From assembly GCA_016932735.1 (NCBI GenBank), contig JAFGCI010000008.1, forward strand, positions 1 through 64,000: a DNA stretch of 64,000 nucleotides, in the 5' to 3' direction. The position numbers were made by a program, and so were the translations under genes. Below, piece after piece: positions 49,467 to 57,000 of this stretch; the first letter of the stretch is position 1, and each line of letters starts with the position of its first letter. The notes beneath the pieces are model-generated. The model ran no database searches, was not told the DNA's origin, and saw nothing but the letters and a program-made list of their open reading frames with translations. This stretch comes from Candidatus Aenigmatarchaeota archaeon (GTDB taxonomy: Archaea > Aenigmatarchaeota > Aenigmatarchaeia > QMZP01 > QMZT01).

Positions 49467-50468
49467 GTGAGCCCATTGAAGCTGAATTCTACGAAAGATT
49501 TCTATATCGGGAAAAAGACGCCAAAGGAGCATATGCTCGATGAGGCGACCCTTTCGCACCTTCTTAGGGAATGCAACAGCTTTATCCCTGAAAGGAAATC
49601 TTATGCAGGTGCTCTATGCAGCTTTCTTGAAAAGAGCGGAGCGCTTCCTGACGGCGCATCCGTGCTCGAGATAGGCCCGGGCCTTGGCAACATCGCTCTC
49701 GGACTAAAGGACTTCATGGGAATAAAGGCAAGAAAATACAGTTACAAGGCGCTTGACATATCTGAAAGGATTCTTGAGAATATGGAAAGCATGGGCTTTG
49801 ATACCATGCTTTCGGACTGTCTCGACGTCCGGACTGATGAAAAGTTCGACCTCATAATAATAAATGAGGTAGCATCCGACCTTCCTACACTCGTCGATTA
49901 TAATGTTATCTCGGAAGAGGAACACGCTGCCGATGCCAAGAGGATGATAGAGCAGTACGGCCTCGACGTTCCGGAATATGATTTCAATTTCAATTATGGA
50001 GCAGTAAGGCTCATTGAGATACTTGGAAGCATAGTCAGTCCCGGAGGATTCGTTTTCTTATCGGAGCAGGGTTCAGGTGACGGCAGGCCCCAGAAGGTTC
50101 CTGTCATCGGCCACGATGAGTACACGATAGATTTCAGCCATCTGGAAAAGGCTGCCAGGCAAAATGGCTTTCTTGTCATGAGAGGAGAGATAAACCATGT
50201 TCTGGGTATAGACGAAGAGAAGCCTTTCATAGCAGGGCTTCTAAGGCCTGATATTAAGGAGCTCTATAACCTTGACAGGAATGACAGAAATATCAGGGAC
50301 ATAATGTCCGGGATATTCACACCAGACGAGTTCACATCACGGCTTGTCGATGTGGGAGCCCTTAACATATACAATATAGAAAAATACGGCCGTTTCATCA
50401 GGAAAGAGGCAAAGCCCATCCATGAGCTGTTAAAGCAATTCGAATTTCTTTTGTTAAGAAAAAAGTAG
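49467..50468 (+). CDS. SAM-dependent methyltransferase (SAM-MT superfamily)
   Basis: 333 residues with a GTG start at 49467 (GGTGAGCCC). SAM-binding motif I VLEIGPGLGNIALGL (about 70-84), motif II SYKALDISERILENM, DLIIINEVASDLP as the motif IV region, and SPGGFVFLSEQGSGDGRP after it. This resembles the MidA/NDUFAF7-like SAM methyltransferase family in the E-x-G-x-G and GGFVFLSEQG segments, but that is tentative. Substrate unknown. Its start faces the HisB-fold gene. Confidence 0.8.
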   Translation: MSPLKLNSTKDFYIGKKTPKEHMLDEATLSHLLRECNSFIPERKSYAGALCSFLEKSGALPDGASVLEIGPGLGNIALGLKDFMGIKARKYSYKALDISERILENMESMGFDTMLSDCLDVRTDEKFDLIIINEVASDLPTLVDYNVISEEEHAADAKRMIEQYGLDVPEYDFNFNYGAVRLIEILGSIVSPGGFVFLSEQGSGDGRPQKVPVIGHDEYTIDFSHLEKAARQNGFLVMRGEINHVLGIDEEKPFIAGLLRPDIKELYNLDRNDRNIRDIMSGIFTPDEFTSRLVDVGALNIYNIEKYGRFIRKEAKPIHELLKQFEFLLLRKK

Positions 50469-50474
50469 GGTTGG

Positions 50475-50720
50475 TTAGAAGCCACAGCATTTTCCGCATG
50501 AAGCACAGTCATGATGTTCCATCGCCTCAAGCTCTTCAAGATTTATGTGTCCTGTCTTTTTTATTGTCGAACAGTCGATGCAATCCTTCTTCTTCTCGAA
50601 TGACAGGACATCTCCGGCCTCAAAATCCTTCCTGAGCTCTATCTCGTAATCATTCTCGTCTTCGGCAGCAATTATTGCCACATTTTTCTCTTTATCAATC
50701 TCTTTTATAATACCTTCCAT
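50475..50720 (-). CDS. Small protein with Cys-rich C-terminus
   Basis: 81 residues from MEGIIKEIDKEK, 10 nt after GGAGG; the frame extends back into the upstream gene. An OB-like N-terminus (NVAIIAAEDENDYEIELRKDFEAGDVLSFEKKKDCIDCSTIKK) is followed by HHDCASCGKCCGF, a Cys cluster able to bind zinc or an Fe-S cluster. It follows the EF-Tu-domain-like gene and is probably co-transcribed with it. No family recognised. Confidence 0.62.
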   Translation of the reverse strand: MEGIIKEIDKEKNVAIIAAEDENDYEIELRKDFEAGDVLSFEKKKDCIDCSTIKKTGHINLEELEAMEHHDCASCGKCCGF

Positions 50721-50751
50721 AACTTCCAAACCTCCAAAAAGAGAGGAGACA

Positions 50752-51009
50752 TTATTCTGATAATCTGAAGACATGGTCTCCTGGACGCACTTTCTCGAGC
50801 ATTTTCATTCCGACAGACTGGCCTTTCTTTGCTTCATCAATCCTCTCGTGTTCAACCTGCATGGAATCAACCGTCTGTGTGAAATTCGTGGTCGTGCCCT
50901 CAACTGAAATCATGTCGCCCTGTTTAAGGTTAGCCGAAAGCTCCACTACCCCGACATCTATCTTGTCAAAGAAATGCGTTATTTTTCCAACAAGCTTTTT
51001 TTCAGCCAT
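50752..51009 (-). CDS. EF-Tu domain 2-like small protein
   Basis: 85 residues. KLVGKITHFFDKIDVGVVELSANLKQGDMISVEGTTTNFTQTVDSMQVEHERIDEAKKGQSVGMKMLEKVRPGDHVFRL is the beta-barrel of translation factor domain 2 (the barrel that packs against the GTPase in EF-Tu/aIF2). It lacks any GTPase domain. Such stand-alone barrels occur in archaea as 'translation elongation factor-like' proteins. The role is unknown; RNA or ribosome contact is plausible. Confidence 0.82.
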   Translation of the reverse strand: MAEKKLVGKITHFFDKIDVGVVELSANLKQGDMISVEGTTTNFTQTVDSMQVEHERIDEAKKGQSVGMKMLEKVRPGDHVFRLSE

Positions 51010-51079
51010 AATTAAGATTTATTGCTATATTTAAAAAGTTCATTAACCCATAACCCATCCGAAAACTTTATATAACATT

Positions 51080-51095
51080 ATGAATATTTATTCAT
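51080..51095. promoter_or_regulatory. Palindrome ATGAATATTTATTCAT upstream of the DUF5320 gene
   Basis: Near-perfect inverted repeat between the TATA box (CTTTATATAAC, about 51,066-51,076) and the ATG at 51109. Its half-sites, ATG.AT/AT.CAT, match the palindrome at 51388-51403 before the DUF134 gene. Likely one operator type, possibly bound by the DUF134 protein. Confidence 0.5.
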
Positions 51096-51108
51096 ATAGT
51101 GATACATT

Positions 51109-51303
51109 ATGCCAAGAGGAGACGGAACAGGACCGAGAGGCGAAGGTACTATGACAGGAAGGGGAGCAGGATATTGTGCAGGTACCGAACAGCCGGGTTA
51201 CATAAACCCACCGTTTAACGGTCCTTATGGACAAGGCCGTGGTGCTGGCGGTCCTCCTTTAAGAGGACGCGGCAGAGGATTCGGCTGGGGCTTTGAAAGA
51301 TAA
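51109..51303 (+). CDS. DUF5320-type Gly/Arg-rich protein
   Basis: 64 residues: MPRGDGTGPRGEGTMTGRGAGYCAGTEQPGY is the signature of DUF5320 proteins, which accompany NifX-like and MinD-type Fe-S genes in anaerobic bacteria and archaea. The rest is Gly/Pro/Arg-rich and likely disordered (GRGAGGPPLRGRGRGFGWGFER). First gene of the cluster running to 54.6 kb. Function unknown. Confidence 0.85.
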   Translation: MPRGDGTGPRGEGTMTGRGAGYCAGTEQPGYINPPFNGPYGQGRGAGGPPLRGRGRGFGWGFER

Positions 51304-51387
51304 ATCGCGGTTATCCGCATACCATATTATTAGTTTTTTCTATACAATTTTTCTGGGTTTCCTTTTTCAAAACATTTATAAAGTATT

Positions 51388-51403
51388 ATGCATTATAATG
51401 CAT
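51388..51403. promoter_or_regulatory. Perfect palindrome ATGCATTATAATGCAT before the DUF134 gene
   Basis: A 16-bp perfect inverted repeat ending 1 bp before the ATG at 51405, just downstream of the TTTATAAAG TATA region. Protein bound here would block the start of transcription, consistent with auto-repression by the DUF134 protein. Confidence 0.55.
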
Positions 51404-51404
51404 T

Positions 51405-51875
51405 ATGGCAAGACCGAAGAAAATCAGATATGTAAATTTCGAACCGAATGTCAGATATTTTAAACCGAGAGCATTCCCTCTTATCAGACTTGAGGAAGTG
51501 GAGCTTACAATAGACGAGCTGGAAACTATCAGGCTTTCAGAAATAATGAAACTAAGCCAGCTTGATGCGGCGGCAGAAATGAATGTTCATCAGTCAACTT
51601 TCCAGAGGACGCTTGCAAGGGCAAGAGAAAAGATTGCGGATGCTCTGGTCAACGGGAAAGCTATAAAGATTAAGGGAGGCGATTACAAAATGCCAGGAGG
51701 AGACGGAACAGGACCTTTCGGAGGCGGAAGGGGCAGAATGGGCGGAGCCTTTGCAGCAGGCCCGCAGGGCAAATGCGTTTGCCCGAAATGCGGTTTTGAG
51801 ACGGCCCATTCAAGAGGGCAGCCATGCAACCAGATGAAATGCCCCAAATGCGGAAGCGTAATGACAAGAGGTTAG
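51405..51875 (+). CDS. DUF134 DNA-binding protein fused to a zinc-ribbon tail
   Basis: 156 residues. N-terminal DUF134/COG1342: RPKKIRYVNFEPNVRYFKPRAFPLIRLEEVELTIDELETIRLSEIMKLSQLDAAAEMNVHQSTFQRTLARAREKIADALVNGKAI, with a sigma-70 region 4-like HTH. Residues about 93-120 repeat the DUF5320-like pattern (MPGGDGTGPFGGGRGRMGG), followed by a zinc ribbon (CVCPKCGF ... CNQMKCPKCGS). A regulator of the Fe-S cluster genes that follow is the likely role. The palindrome at its start suggests self-control. Confidence 0.88.
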   Translation: MARPKKIRYVNFEPNVRYFKPRAFPLIRLEEVELTIDELETIRLSEIMKLSQLDAAAEMNVHQSTFQRTLARAREKIADALVNGKAIKIKGGDYKMPGGDGTGPFGGGRGRMGGAFAAGPQGKCVCPKCGFETAHSRGQPCNQMKCPKCGSVMTRG

Positions 51876-51890
51876 AAGGAGGTAATTAGA

Positions 51891-52175
51891 ATGATGTCAG
51901 AAATACCGATAAATCTGGATAAAATCAGCAAAGATAAAATAGACAAAGAAATACTGAGAGCGGGGATTATTGCAGAACTGGATGCAATAAACATGTATGA
52001 GCAGATGGCTGCATACGCAAATGATGACAACATAAAAAAGATTTTATTGGATATTGCCAAGGAAGAAAAGACTCATGTCGGTGAGTTCCAGAGGCTTCTT
52101 CTTAACAGGGATAAAGAACAAGCAGAGGAGCTTGAGAAAGGAAAGAAAGAAGTCGAAGAGGAAGTGGGTGAATAG
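51891..52175 (+). CDS. Ferritin-like protein (encapsulated-ferritin-like)
   Basis: 94 residues. GIIAELDAINMYEQMAAYANDDNIKKILLDIAKEEKTHVGEFQRLL is the Glu...Glu-x-x-His pattern of EncFtn-type two-helix ferritins, which assemble as decamers and oxidise iron, often inside encapsulin shells. The C-terminus is Glu/Lys-rich (EELEKGKKEVEEEVGE). No encapsulin shell gene or targeting peptide is seen nearby. It abuts the NifX-like gene directly (SD GGAGGTAATTAG). Confidence 0.78.
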   Translation: MMSEIPINLDKISKDKIDKEILRAGIIAELDAINMYEQMAAYANDDNIKKILLDIAKEEKTHVGEFQRLLLNRDKEQAEELEKGKKEVEEEVGE

Positions 52176-52925
52176 ATGAAAATAGCAATCAGTTCCGACG
52201 GAGACAGTCTTGAAAGCATGGTAGATCAGAGGTTCGGAAGATGCAGGTATTTCCTTATAGCCGAACTGGAGAACAAGAAAATAGTAAATTCCAGAGCGGT
52301 TGAGAATCAGGGTGCTGAACAGGGCCACGGCGCCGGAATAAGGGCAGCCCAGCAGTTAGGAGAGCTTAAAGTTGATGCTGTATTGACAGGCGACCTCGGC
52401 CCGAACGCCACCGGCGTCTTAAGACAGTTAGGGCTCAAGTCATACCACGCATCAGGCATTGTAAAGGACGCCGTCATGAAATTCAGCGACGGGAAACTGG
52501 AAGAAATTGATAAAATATCCGCACCGCATCCGGAAATGCAACAAAAAGATACAGAAATAAAGACAGAAAGAATATTTTTCCCATTACTTGAGAATAATGG
52601 CAAGGATTCAAAAATCAGCGCTCACTTTGGACACGCGCCTTTCTTTGGAATATACGACGTCAAAAAGGGCGAGCTTAAAATAATCAGAAACGATCTTGAC
52701 CACACCGATCCCACAAAAAGTCCGATAGACCAGATACAGGAATCGGTCAGCCCCACGACAATATTCGCAAAGGATATAGGCGGCAGGGCGATAGGCATAA
52801 TAAAGCAGAAAGGGCTCGGGCTTAAGACAGGACCCTACGAAACTGTCGGGGAAGCAATAAAAAATATTGACAGCCTGAAAGACCAGACAAAGAGTTGCGG
52901 CAATGAGGAAAGCATGGAAAGATGA
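52176..52925 (+). CDS. NifX/NifB-type cofactor-binding protein, tandem domains
   Basis: 249 residues with two dinitrogenase iron-molybdenum cofactor-binding folds: MKIAISSDGDSLESMVDQRFGRCRYFLIAEL ... AEQGHGAGIRAAQQLGELKVDAVLTGDLGPNATGVLRQLGLKSY (about 1-110) and ISAHFGHAPFFGIYDVKKGELKIIRNDLDH ... IGIIKQKGLGLKTGPYETVGEAIK (about 135-235). These bind metal clusters in nitrogenase and related systems. No nif genes are present, so a general Fe-S or metal-cluster carrier role is likely with the MinD genes downstream. Confidence 0.88.
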   Translation: MKIAISSDGDSLESMVDQRFGRCRYFLIAELENKKIVNSRAVENQGAEQGHGAGIRAAQQLGELKVDAVLTGDLGPNATGVLRQLGLKSYHASGIVKDAVMKFSDGKLEEIDKISAPHPEMQQKDTEIKTERIFFPLLENNGKDSKISAHFGHAPFFGIYDVKKGELKIIRNDLDHTDPTKSPIDQIQESVSPTTIFAKDIGGRAIGIIKQKGLGLKTGPYETVGEAIKNIDSLKDQTKSCGNEESMER

Positions 52926-53770
52926 GTGTAAAAATGAAGATAATAGGAATTACGGGAGGAAAGGGCGGAACAGGAAAATCCACCGTAGCGACCGCTCTGG
53001 CATACGAACTGGCAAAGGACAATAAAGTCCTTTTAGCGGACGCAGACGTGGATTGCCCCAATGACCATCTGCTTCTCGGAATTGAAAGAGAGCACGTCAG
53101 GAAAGTGTGGCAGAGGATACCTAAATGGGATTTTGGCAAATGCTCTAAATGCGGAAGATGCGGCAAGGTCTGCAAGACAAACGCAATCATATCAATAGAA
53201 GGCAGGAATCCAATATTCATGAAATCCCAATGCAACGGATGCGGAGCATGTGTTTTTGAATGCCCTGAAAATGCGATTTCATGGGACAAAAAAGACATTG
53301 GCGACGTGTATAAAGGCTCGAAATACAACATTGATTTTCTTTCAGGCGAACTGAAATCAGGCGAGCCCGTTTCAGAATTCGTTGTGAATTCACTCAATGA
53401 AATAATCCATGAAAGGGCTCCTGATTACGATTATGTTATCATAGACACGGCGGCAGGCACGCACTGTCCCGTCATAGCCGCCCTGGAAATGTGCGATATC
53501 GTCTTTGCGGTCACTGAGCCGACTCCTCTGGGCAGGCATGACCTTGAAGTCATACTTTTGCTGACCGGAAAAATGGGCAAGAAGACAGGCATTGTACTGA
53601 ACAGGTCTGATATAGGAAATAGTGAGATTATTGTAAAATTAGCTGAGGAATTTGCTCTGCCAATAGTATGTGAAATTCCTTATTCTAAAGAGATTGTGGA
53701 TAGTTACGTAAAGGGAAAACCAATAACAACTGAGCATATTATTGAGATTAAAGAGGTCGTTCTGGAATGA
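52922..53770 (+). CDS. MinD-type P-loop ATPase with two [4Fe-4S] ferredoxin motifs
   Basis: 282 residues. Deviant Walker A GGKGGTGKST, then CSKCGRCGKVCKTNAI and CNGCGACVFECPENAI, two classical [4Fe-4S] motifs inserted after residue 60, and the switch region TAAGTHCPVIAAL. This is COG1149, which accompanies the DUF134/DUF5320/NifX genes. It probably moves or assembles Fe-S clusters at the expense of ATP. ATGA overlap with the preceding and following genes. Confidence 0.92.
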   Translation: MSVKMKIIGITGGKGGTGKSTVATALAYELAKDNKVLLADADVDCPNDHLLLGIEREHVRKVWQRIPKWDFGKCSKCGRCGKVCKTNAIISIEGRNPIFMKSQCNGCGACVFECPENAISWDKKDIGDVYKGSKYNIDFLSGELKSGEPVSEFVVNSLNEIIHERAPDYDYVIIDTAAGTHCPVIAALEMCDIVFAVTEPTPLGRHDLEVILLLTGKMGKKTGIVLNRSDIGNSEIIVKLAEEFALPIVCEIPYSKEIVDSYVKGKPITTEHIIEIKEVVLE

Positions 53771-54639
53771 AGACAATAACAGTTCTTTCGGGAAAGGGTG
53801 GAGTCGGCAAGAGCAGCATAGCCGCTTCGCTTGCCGTAACCCTTGCAAAAGAAAGGAAGATAATATGCGCTGACTGTGATGTTGATGCTTCAAACCTGTC
53901 TCTGGTTTTGGGAGCCAATAAATATGAAGAATGGACAGACTTATCCACAAATGAGAAAGCTGTTTTTGATCTGGATAAATGCATTTCCTGCAAAAAATGC
54001 ATGAAAGAATGCTATTTTGATGCAATAGAATGGATAGACAATAAGCCAAAATTAAAGCCGTTTAGCTGCGAAGGCTGCGGACTCTGCGAACTCGTCTGCC
54101 CTCAAAAAGCGATAACTCTGAAAAAAATAAACAACGCGAAGATTGGGTATGCCAATACAAAATACGGGTTTTCGGTCTTTTCAGCACAGCTAAACATGGG
54201 CGAGTCCGGCTCTGGAAAGGTCGTCTTTGAAGTGAGAAGAAAGGCAAAAGAATCCAGGAAGGATGCGGAAATCATGATTATAGATTCCGCTGCCGGAATC
54301 GGATGCCCCGTTATAGCATCTGTGACAGGCTCGGATTATGCAATCATCGTCACCGAGCCGACTCCCTCAGGAATTTCTGACATGAGAAAAGCGTTCGAAA
54401 TAGTCAGCCACTTCAAAATCCCGTGCAGCATAATAATAAACAAGTACGACCTGAACGAAGAGCAGACAGGACTTGTTGAAGAATTTGCAAAAAGGAATGA
54501 TCTTAAGATTCTTGCAAAGATTCCTTTTGATAAAAAATTTGCGAAAGCCCTGACAGAAATGGTTCCGATAATAGAATATGAGAAAGGTTATGAAAAAGTT
54601 TTCAATGAGATTAAAAATGCCTTACACGAAATCTTTTAA
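53767..54639 (+). CDS. Second MinD-type ATPase with ferredoxin motifs
   Basis: 290 residues. Walker A GKGGVGKSS, CDVDASN, CISCKKCMKECYFDAIEW and CEGCGLCELVCPQKAITL, then SAAGIGCPVIASVTG. Paralogue of the gene just upstream, and coupled to it by a 4-nt overlap. The pair probably forms a heterodimer. The divergence is typical of such tandem pairs. Confidence 0.92.
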   Translation: MKTITVLSGKGGVGKSSIAASLAVTLAKERKIICADCDVDASNLSLVLGANKYEEWTDLSTNEKAVFDLDKCISCKKCMKECYFDAIEWIDNKPKLKPFSCEGCGLCELVCPQKAITLKKINNAKIGYANTKYGFSVFSAQLNMGESGSGKVVFEVRRKAKESRKDAEIMIIDSAAGIGCPVIASVTGSDYAIIVTEPTPSGISDMRKAFEIVSHFKIPCSIIINKYDLNEEQTGLVEEFAKRNDLKILAKIPFDKKFAKALTEMVPIIEYEKGYEKVFNEIKNALHEIF

Positions 54640-54661
54640 TGCATAAACATAATTAATTCAC

Positions 54662-55483
54662 ATGCTTTACACGAAAAGGACATTCGATTATGAATATCCG
54701 TTAAAGGAGGCAGATGTCTGCCTTGTTGGGATTCCGTTCTCTTCAACCGAGATAGGCCAGCCCGTAAAATACGGCCCGCTTTTCATAAGGGAGGCAATCC
54801 GCAATCTCATGGGTCATAACCCGAAGACAGGAAAGAATATTTTCAAGAAGTACAAATTCTGCGATATTGGTGATGTTGAAGTCGTTCCGGGAAGCTGGGA
54901 GAAGACGGATAATGTAATAACAGATACAATAAAAGAGATTTTCTCGGAGAACAAAAAGGTTTTTCCAGTATTTCTGGGAGGGGAGCATCTCATATCGTTG
55001 TCAATAATAAGGAACCTGCAGAAGATGAAAAAGAGCCTTACTGTAGTTGATTTCGATGCGCATAGAGACCTTCTTTCTGACTGGCTGGGGGAAGAGCATT
55101 CGCATATAACGTGGGCTTATCATGCATTGAAATCAAAAGTTGATATGGTCCAGATCGGATGCAGGATTTACGAAGAGGAAGAGCAGAAGAATTTTGTTAA
55201 GTTCAAGGTCTCCGATAAGATAGGGAAGATAAAAAATCCGGTATACCTGACAATTGATCTCGACGTTCTCGATCCTTCGGTCTGTCCGGAAGTCGGTACA
55301 CAACAGGCAGCCGGGATGTCTTTTGAAGAACTCAAGAGAGAGCTGATGAAGCTGAAAGGCTCAGAAATAATCGGAATGGACATCGTCGAATGCGCGTCAA
55401 GAGAAGCCGAGACGAGGACAGCGCATATTGCAGCTGAATTAATAAGGACAGTTCTTGAGATAAGAAAGAATTATGCTCACTGA
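54662..55483 (+). CDS. Agmatinase/arginase-family ureohydrolase
   Basis: 273 residues. The binuclear manganese ligands are all visible: LGGEHLIS (His), VDFDAHRDLL (Asp, His, Asp), SHITWAYHAL and LTIDLDVLDPS (Asp, Asp). Also GMSFEELKRELM and GMDIVECASR. It hydrolyses agmatine or a related guanidino compound, giving urea and an amine used for polyamines. Substrate specificity is not certain. It ends in a convergent gap with hairpins. Confidence 0.9.
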   Translation: MLYTKRTFDYEYPLKEADVCLVGIPFSSTEIGQPVKYGPLFIREAIRNLMGHNPKTGKNIFKKYKFCDIGDVEVVPGSWEKTDNVITDTIKEIFSENKKVFPVFLGGEHLISLSIIRNLQKMKKSLTVVDFDAHRDLLSDWLGEEHSHITWAYHALKSKVDMVQIGCRIYEEEEQKNFVKFKVSDKIGKIKNPVYLTIDLDVLDPSVCPEVGTQQAAGMSFEELKRELMKLKGSEIIGMDIVECASREAETRTAHIAAELIRTVLEIRKNYAH

Positions 55484-55503
55484 CATATATACACTTCATG
55501 TGA

Positions 55504-55594
55504 TACATTGAATCATATGATCCAATGTAACAATCTAGAAGGTGTCGTTGAGATATGTGCACTAAAGTGCAATACCTTGGAATAATTTCCAAGG
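55504..55594 (+). repeat. Hairpin-rich intergenic element, copy 2
   Basis: Between the convergent agmatinase and FAD-synthase genes: a 26-bp near-perfect palindrome (55504-55529, TACATTG...CAATGTA), the core ATGTGCACTAAAGTGCAAT (55555-55573, the reverse complement of the 4517-4535 core with one loop change), and CCTTGGAATAATTTCCAAGG (55575-55594). The alternation of a conserved core hairpin with unrelated hairpins is the same as at 4.5 kb. Confidence 0.6.
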
Positions 55595-55626
55595 TCTATT
55601 GAATGACAAGTTTCTATTTTATTCTG

Positions 55627-56040
55627 TCATCCACTATAGATTTTTCCTTTTTTAGGTCGGGCTATCTCCGATGTCGAGTAATCCTTGAATTTCTCACCGA
55701 CCTTCCTGATTTCTATGCCCGCATCGGTTATCTTCTTTCTAAGGTCGTTGTCGATTGTCTGGTCGTATCCGAGAACTATCACATCCGGCTTTTCCTGGGC
55801 GACGACTTTGAAGAAGTTCTCGTTATCGCCTATGATCACTCTGGATGCTATGTCAAGGCGCTCCATAGCCTCCTTTCTCTCTTCCTGCTTCTTCAGAAGA
55901 TATCCCTTCTTTTTCATGACTGTCCGGTCTGTTGCAATAACAACGATAAGGAAATCTCCGTGTTCCAGAGCCTTATTGAGGAAGAACTCGTGCCCGGGAT
56001 GTACCGCATTAAAGACTCCGCCGACCATCACCTTTTTCAT
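55627..56040 (-). CDS. ribL: Archaeal FAD synthase, cytidylyltransferase family (RibL)
   Basis: 137 residues. Nucleotidyltransferase motif GGVFNAVHPGHEFFL (HxGH), ATDRTVMKKK, GYDQTIDNDLRKK and the final YSTSEIARPKKGK. Length and sequence fit RibL, the archaeal enzyme that joins FMN and an NTP to make FAD. A glycerol-phosphate cytidylyltransferase is the alternative. Confidence 0.88.
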   Translation of the reverse strand: MKKVMVGGVFNAVHPGHEFFLNKALEHGDFLIVVIATDRTVMKKKGYLLKKQEERKEAMERLDIASRVIIGDNENFFKVVAQEKPDVIVLGYDQTIDNDLRKKITDAGIEIRKVGEKFKDYSTSEIARPKKGKIYSG

Positions 56041-56074
56041 GAATAGATATTGTCTTTGAAATTTAATAATGGAT

Positions 56075-56941
56075 TCAGATTGCGGTCGTCATCGAGACGC
56101 TGAACATATCCCTTGTCCCCGTTGCAAAGCCGAGTATTATTATCAATATCTTTACGAATCCGGCAAAGTTCTTGGTCACTCCCTTAGTTGCGAGCATGTA
56201 GTCTATGAAATAAAGGACAACGATTGCGACCATCACCTTTACCAGCAGGAATGCGAACGGGCCAAACGTCTGAATAATCGCACTGCTTAGAAAGTGCTGC
56301 TCGAAATAGACGGGATAGAACTGAAGTATTATTGCAGTCGCAGACCCGTCAAGCGCCTGGCCGATAAGAGTCAACCTGTTCAGCTTGTCATTAAAGAGCT
56401 TGTTTTTTGCTTTTCTGTATACCAGGAAAACAACTCCCGAAACCGCGGCCGTCGTCATCAATATTCCAAGGAACGCCTCGATATGGGTGAAATGGAACAT
56501 GTGATAGCTGACAACCGGCGCTGACAGGATTATTCCGACGTTCCTGAAAACGTTCAGCGGATTGCATTTTTTCTTCCTGCCAATCTTCAATGATATAACA
56601 AGCGAGAATATTGTGAGAAGACCTATCATGACATAGATTCCCGGGGAGATGAAGTAATATCCGAACTCGAGCGGACTTGCCGACCGCGATATCAGGAAAA
56701 CGCTCGAATATGACTCCTCGAATATCCTTACTGTGGAGCCAAGGATGACGTATGGAAGGACCGCCAGCGCGAAGTTTATGTCGAATTTTATCTTCCTCTT
56801 ATTGAGGAATGGGTATATAACAAAGAAGCACAGGACTATTGCTATCAGGGCGTATGCGAACGTATTTATGGGATTGTAGCCGCTGTGGCTTGTTATAGGC
56901 GAGATGAAGTATTCCTGAAAAAAACCTGCAACCCCATTCAT
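56075..56941 (-). CDS. DUF63 family membrane protein
   Basis: 288 residues from MNGVAGFFQEYFISPITSHSGYNPINTFAYALIAIVLCFFVIYPFLNKRKI. Seven or eight membrane helices. ALAVLPYVILGSTVRIFEE, GYYFISPGIYVMIG and LNRLTLIGQALDGSATAIILQFYPVYFEQHFLSSAIIQTFGPFAFLLVKV match this archaea-wide family. The function is unknown; membrane lipid or transport roles have been suggested. GTGATTGCT precedes the ATG. Confidence 0.88.
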   Translation of the reverse strand: MNGVAGFFQEYFISPITSHSGYNPINTFAYALIAIVLCFFVIYPFLNKRKIKFDINFALAVLPYVILGSTVRIFEESYSSVFLISRSASPLEFGYYFISPGIYVMIGLLTIFSLVISLKIGRKKKCNPLNVFRNVGIILSAPVVSYHMFHFTHIEAFLGILMTTAAVSGVVFLVYRKAKNKLFNDKLNRLTLIGQALDGSATAIILQFYPVYFEQHFLSSAIIQTFGPFAFLLVKVMVAIVVLYFIDYMLATKGVTKNFAGFVKILIIILGFATGTRDMFSVSMTTAI

Positions 56942-57000
56942 AGCAATCACTTATACCTCTAATTTAACCAATCATATATTTGAAAGCAGACCTCTCGTTT

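Noticed and set aside
38514-52175. An encapsulin nanocompartment suggested by ferritin-like genes
   Set aside because: No HK97-fold shell protein or targeting peptide was found near either ferritin-like locus.
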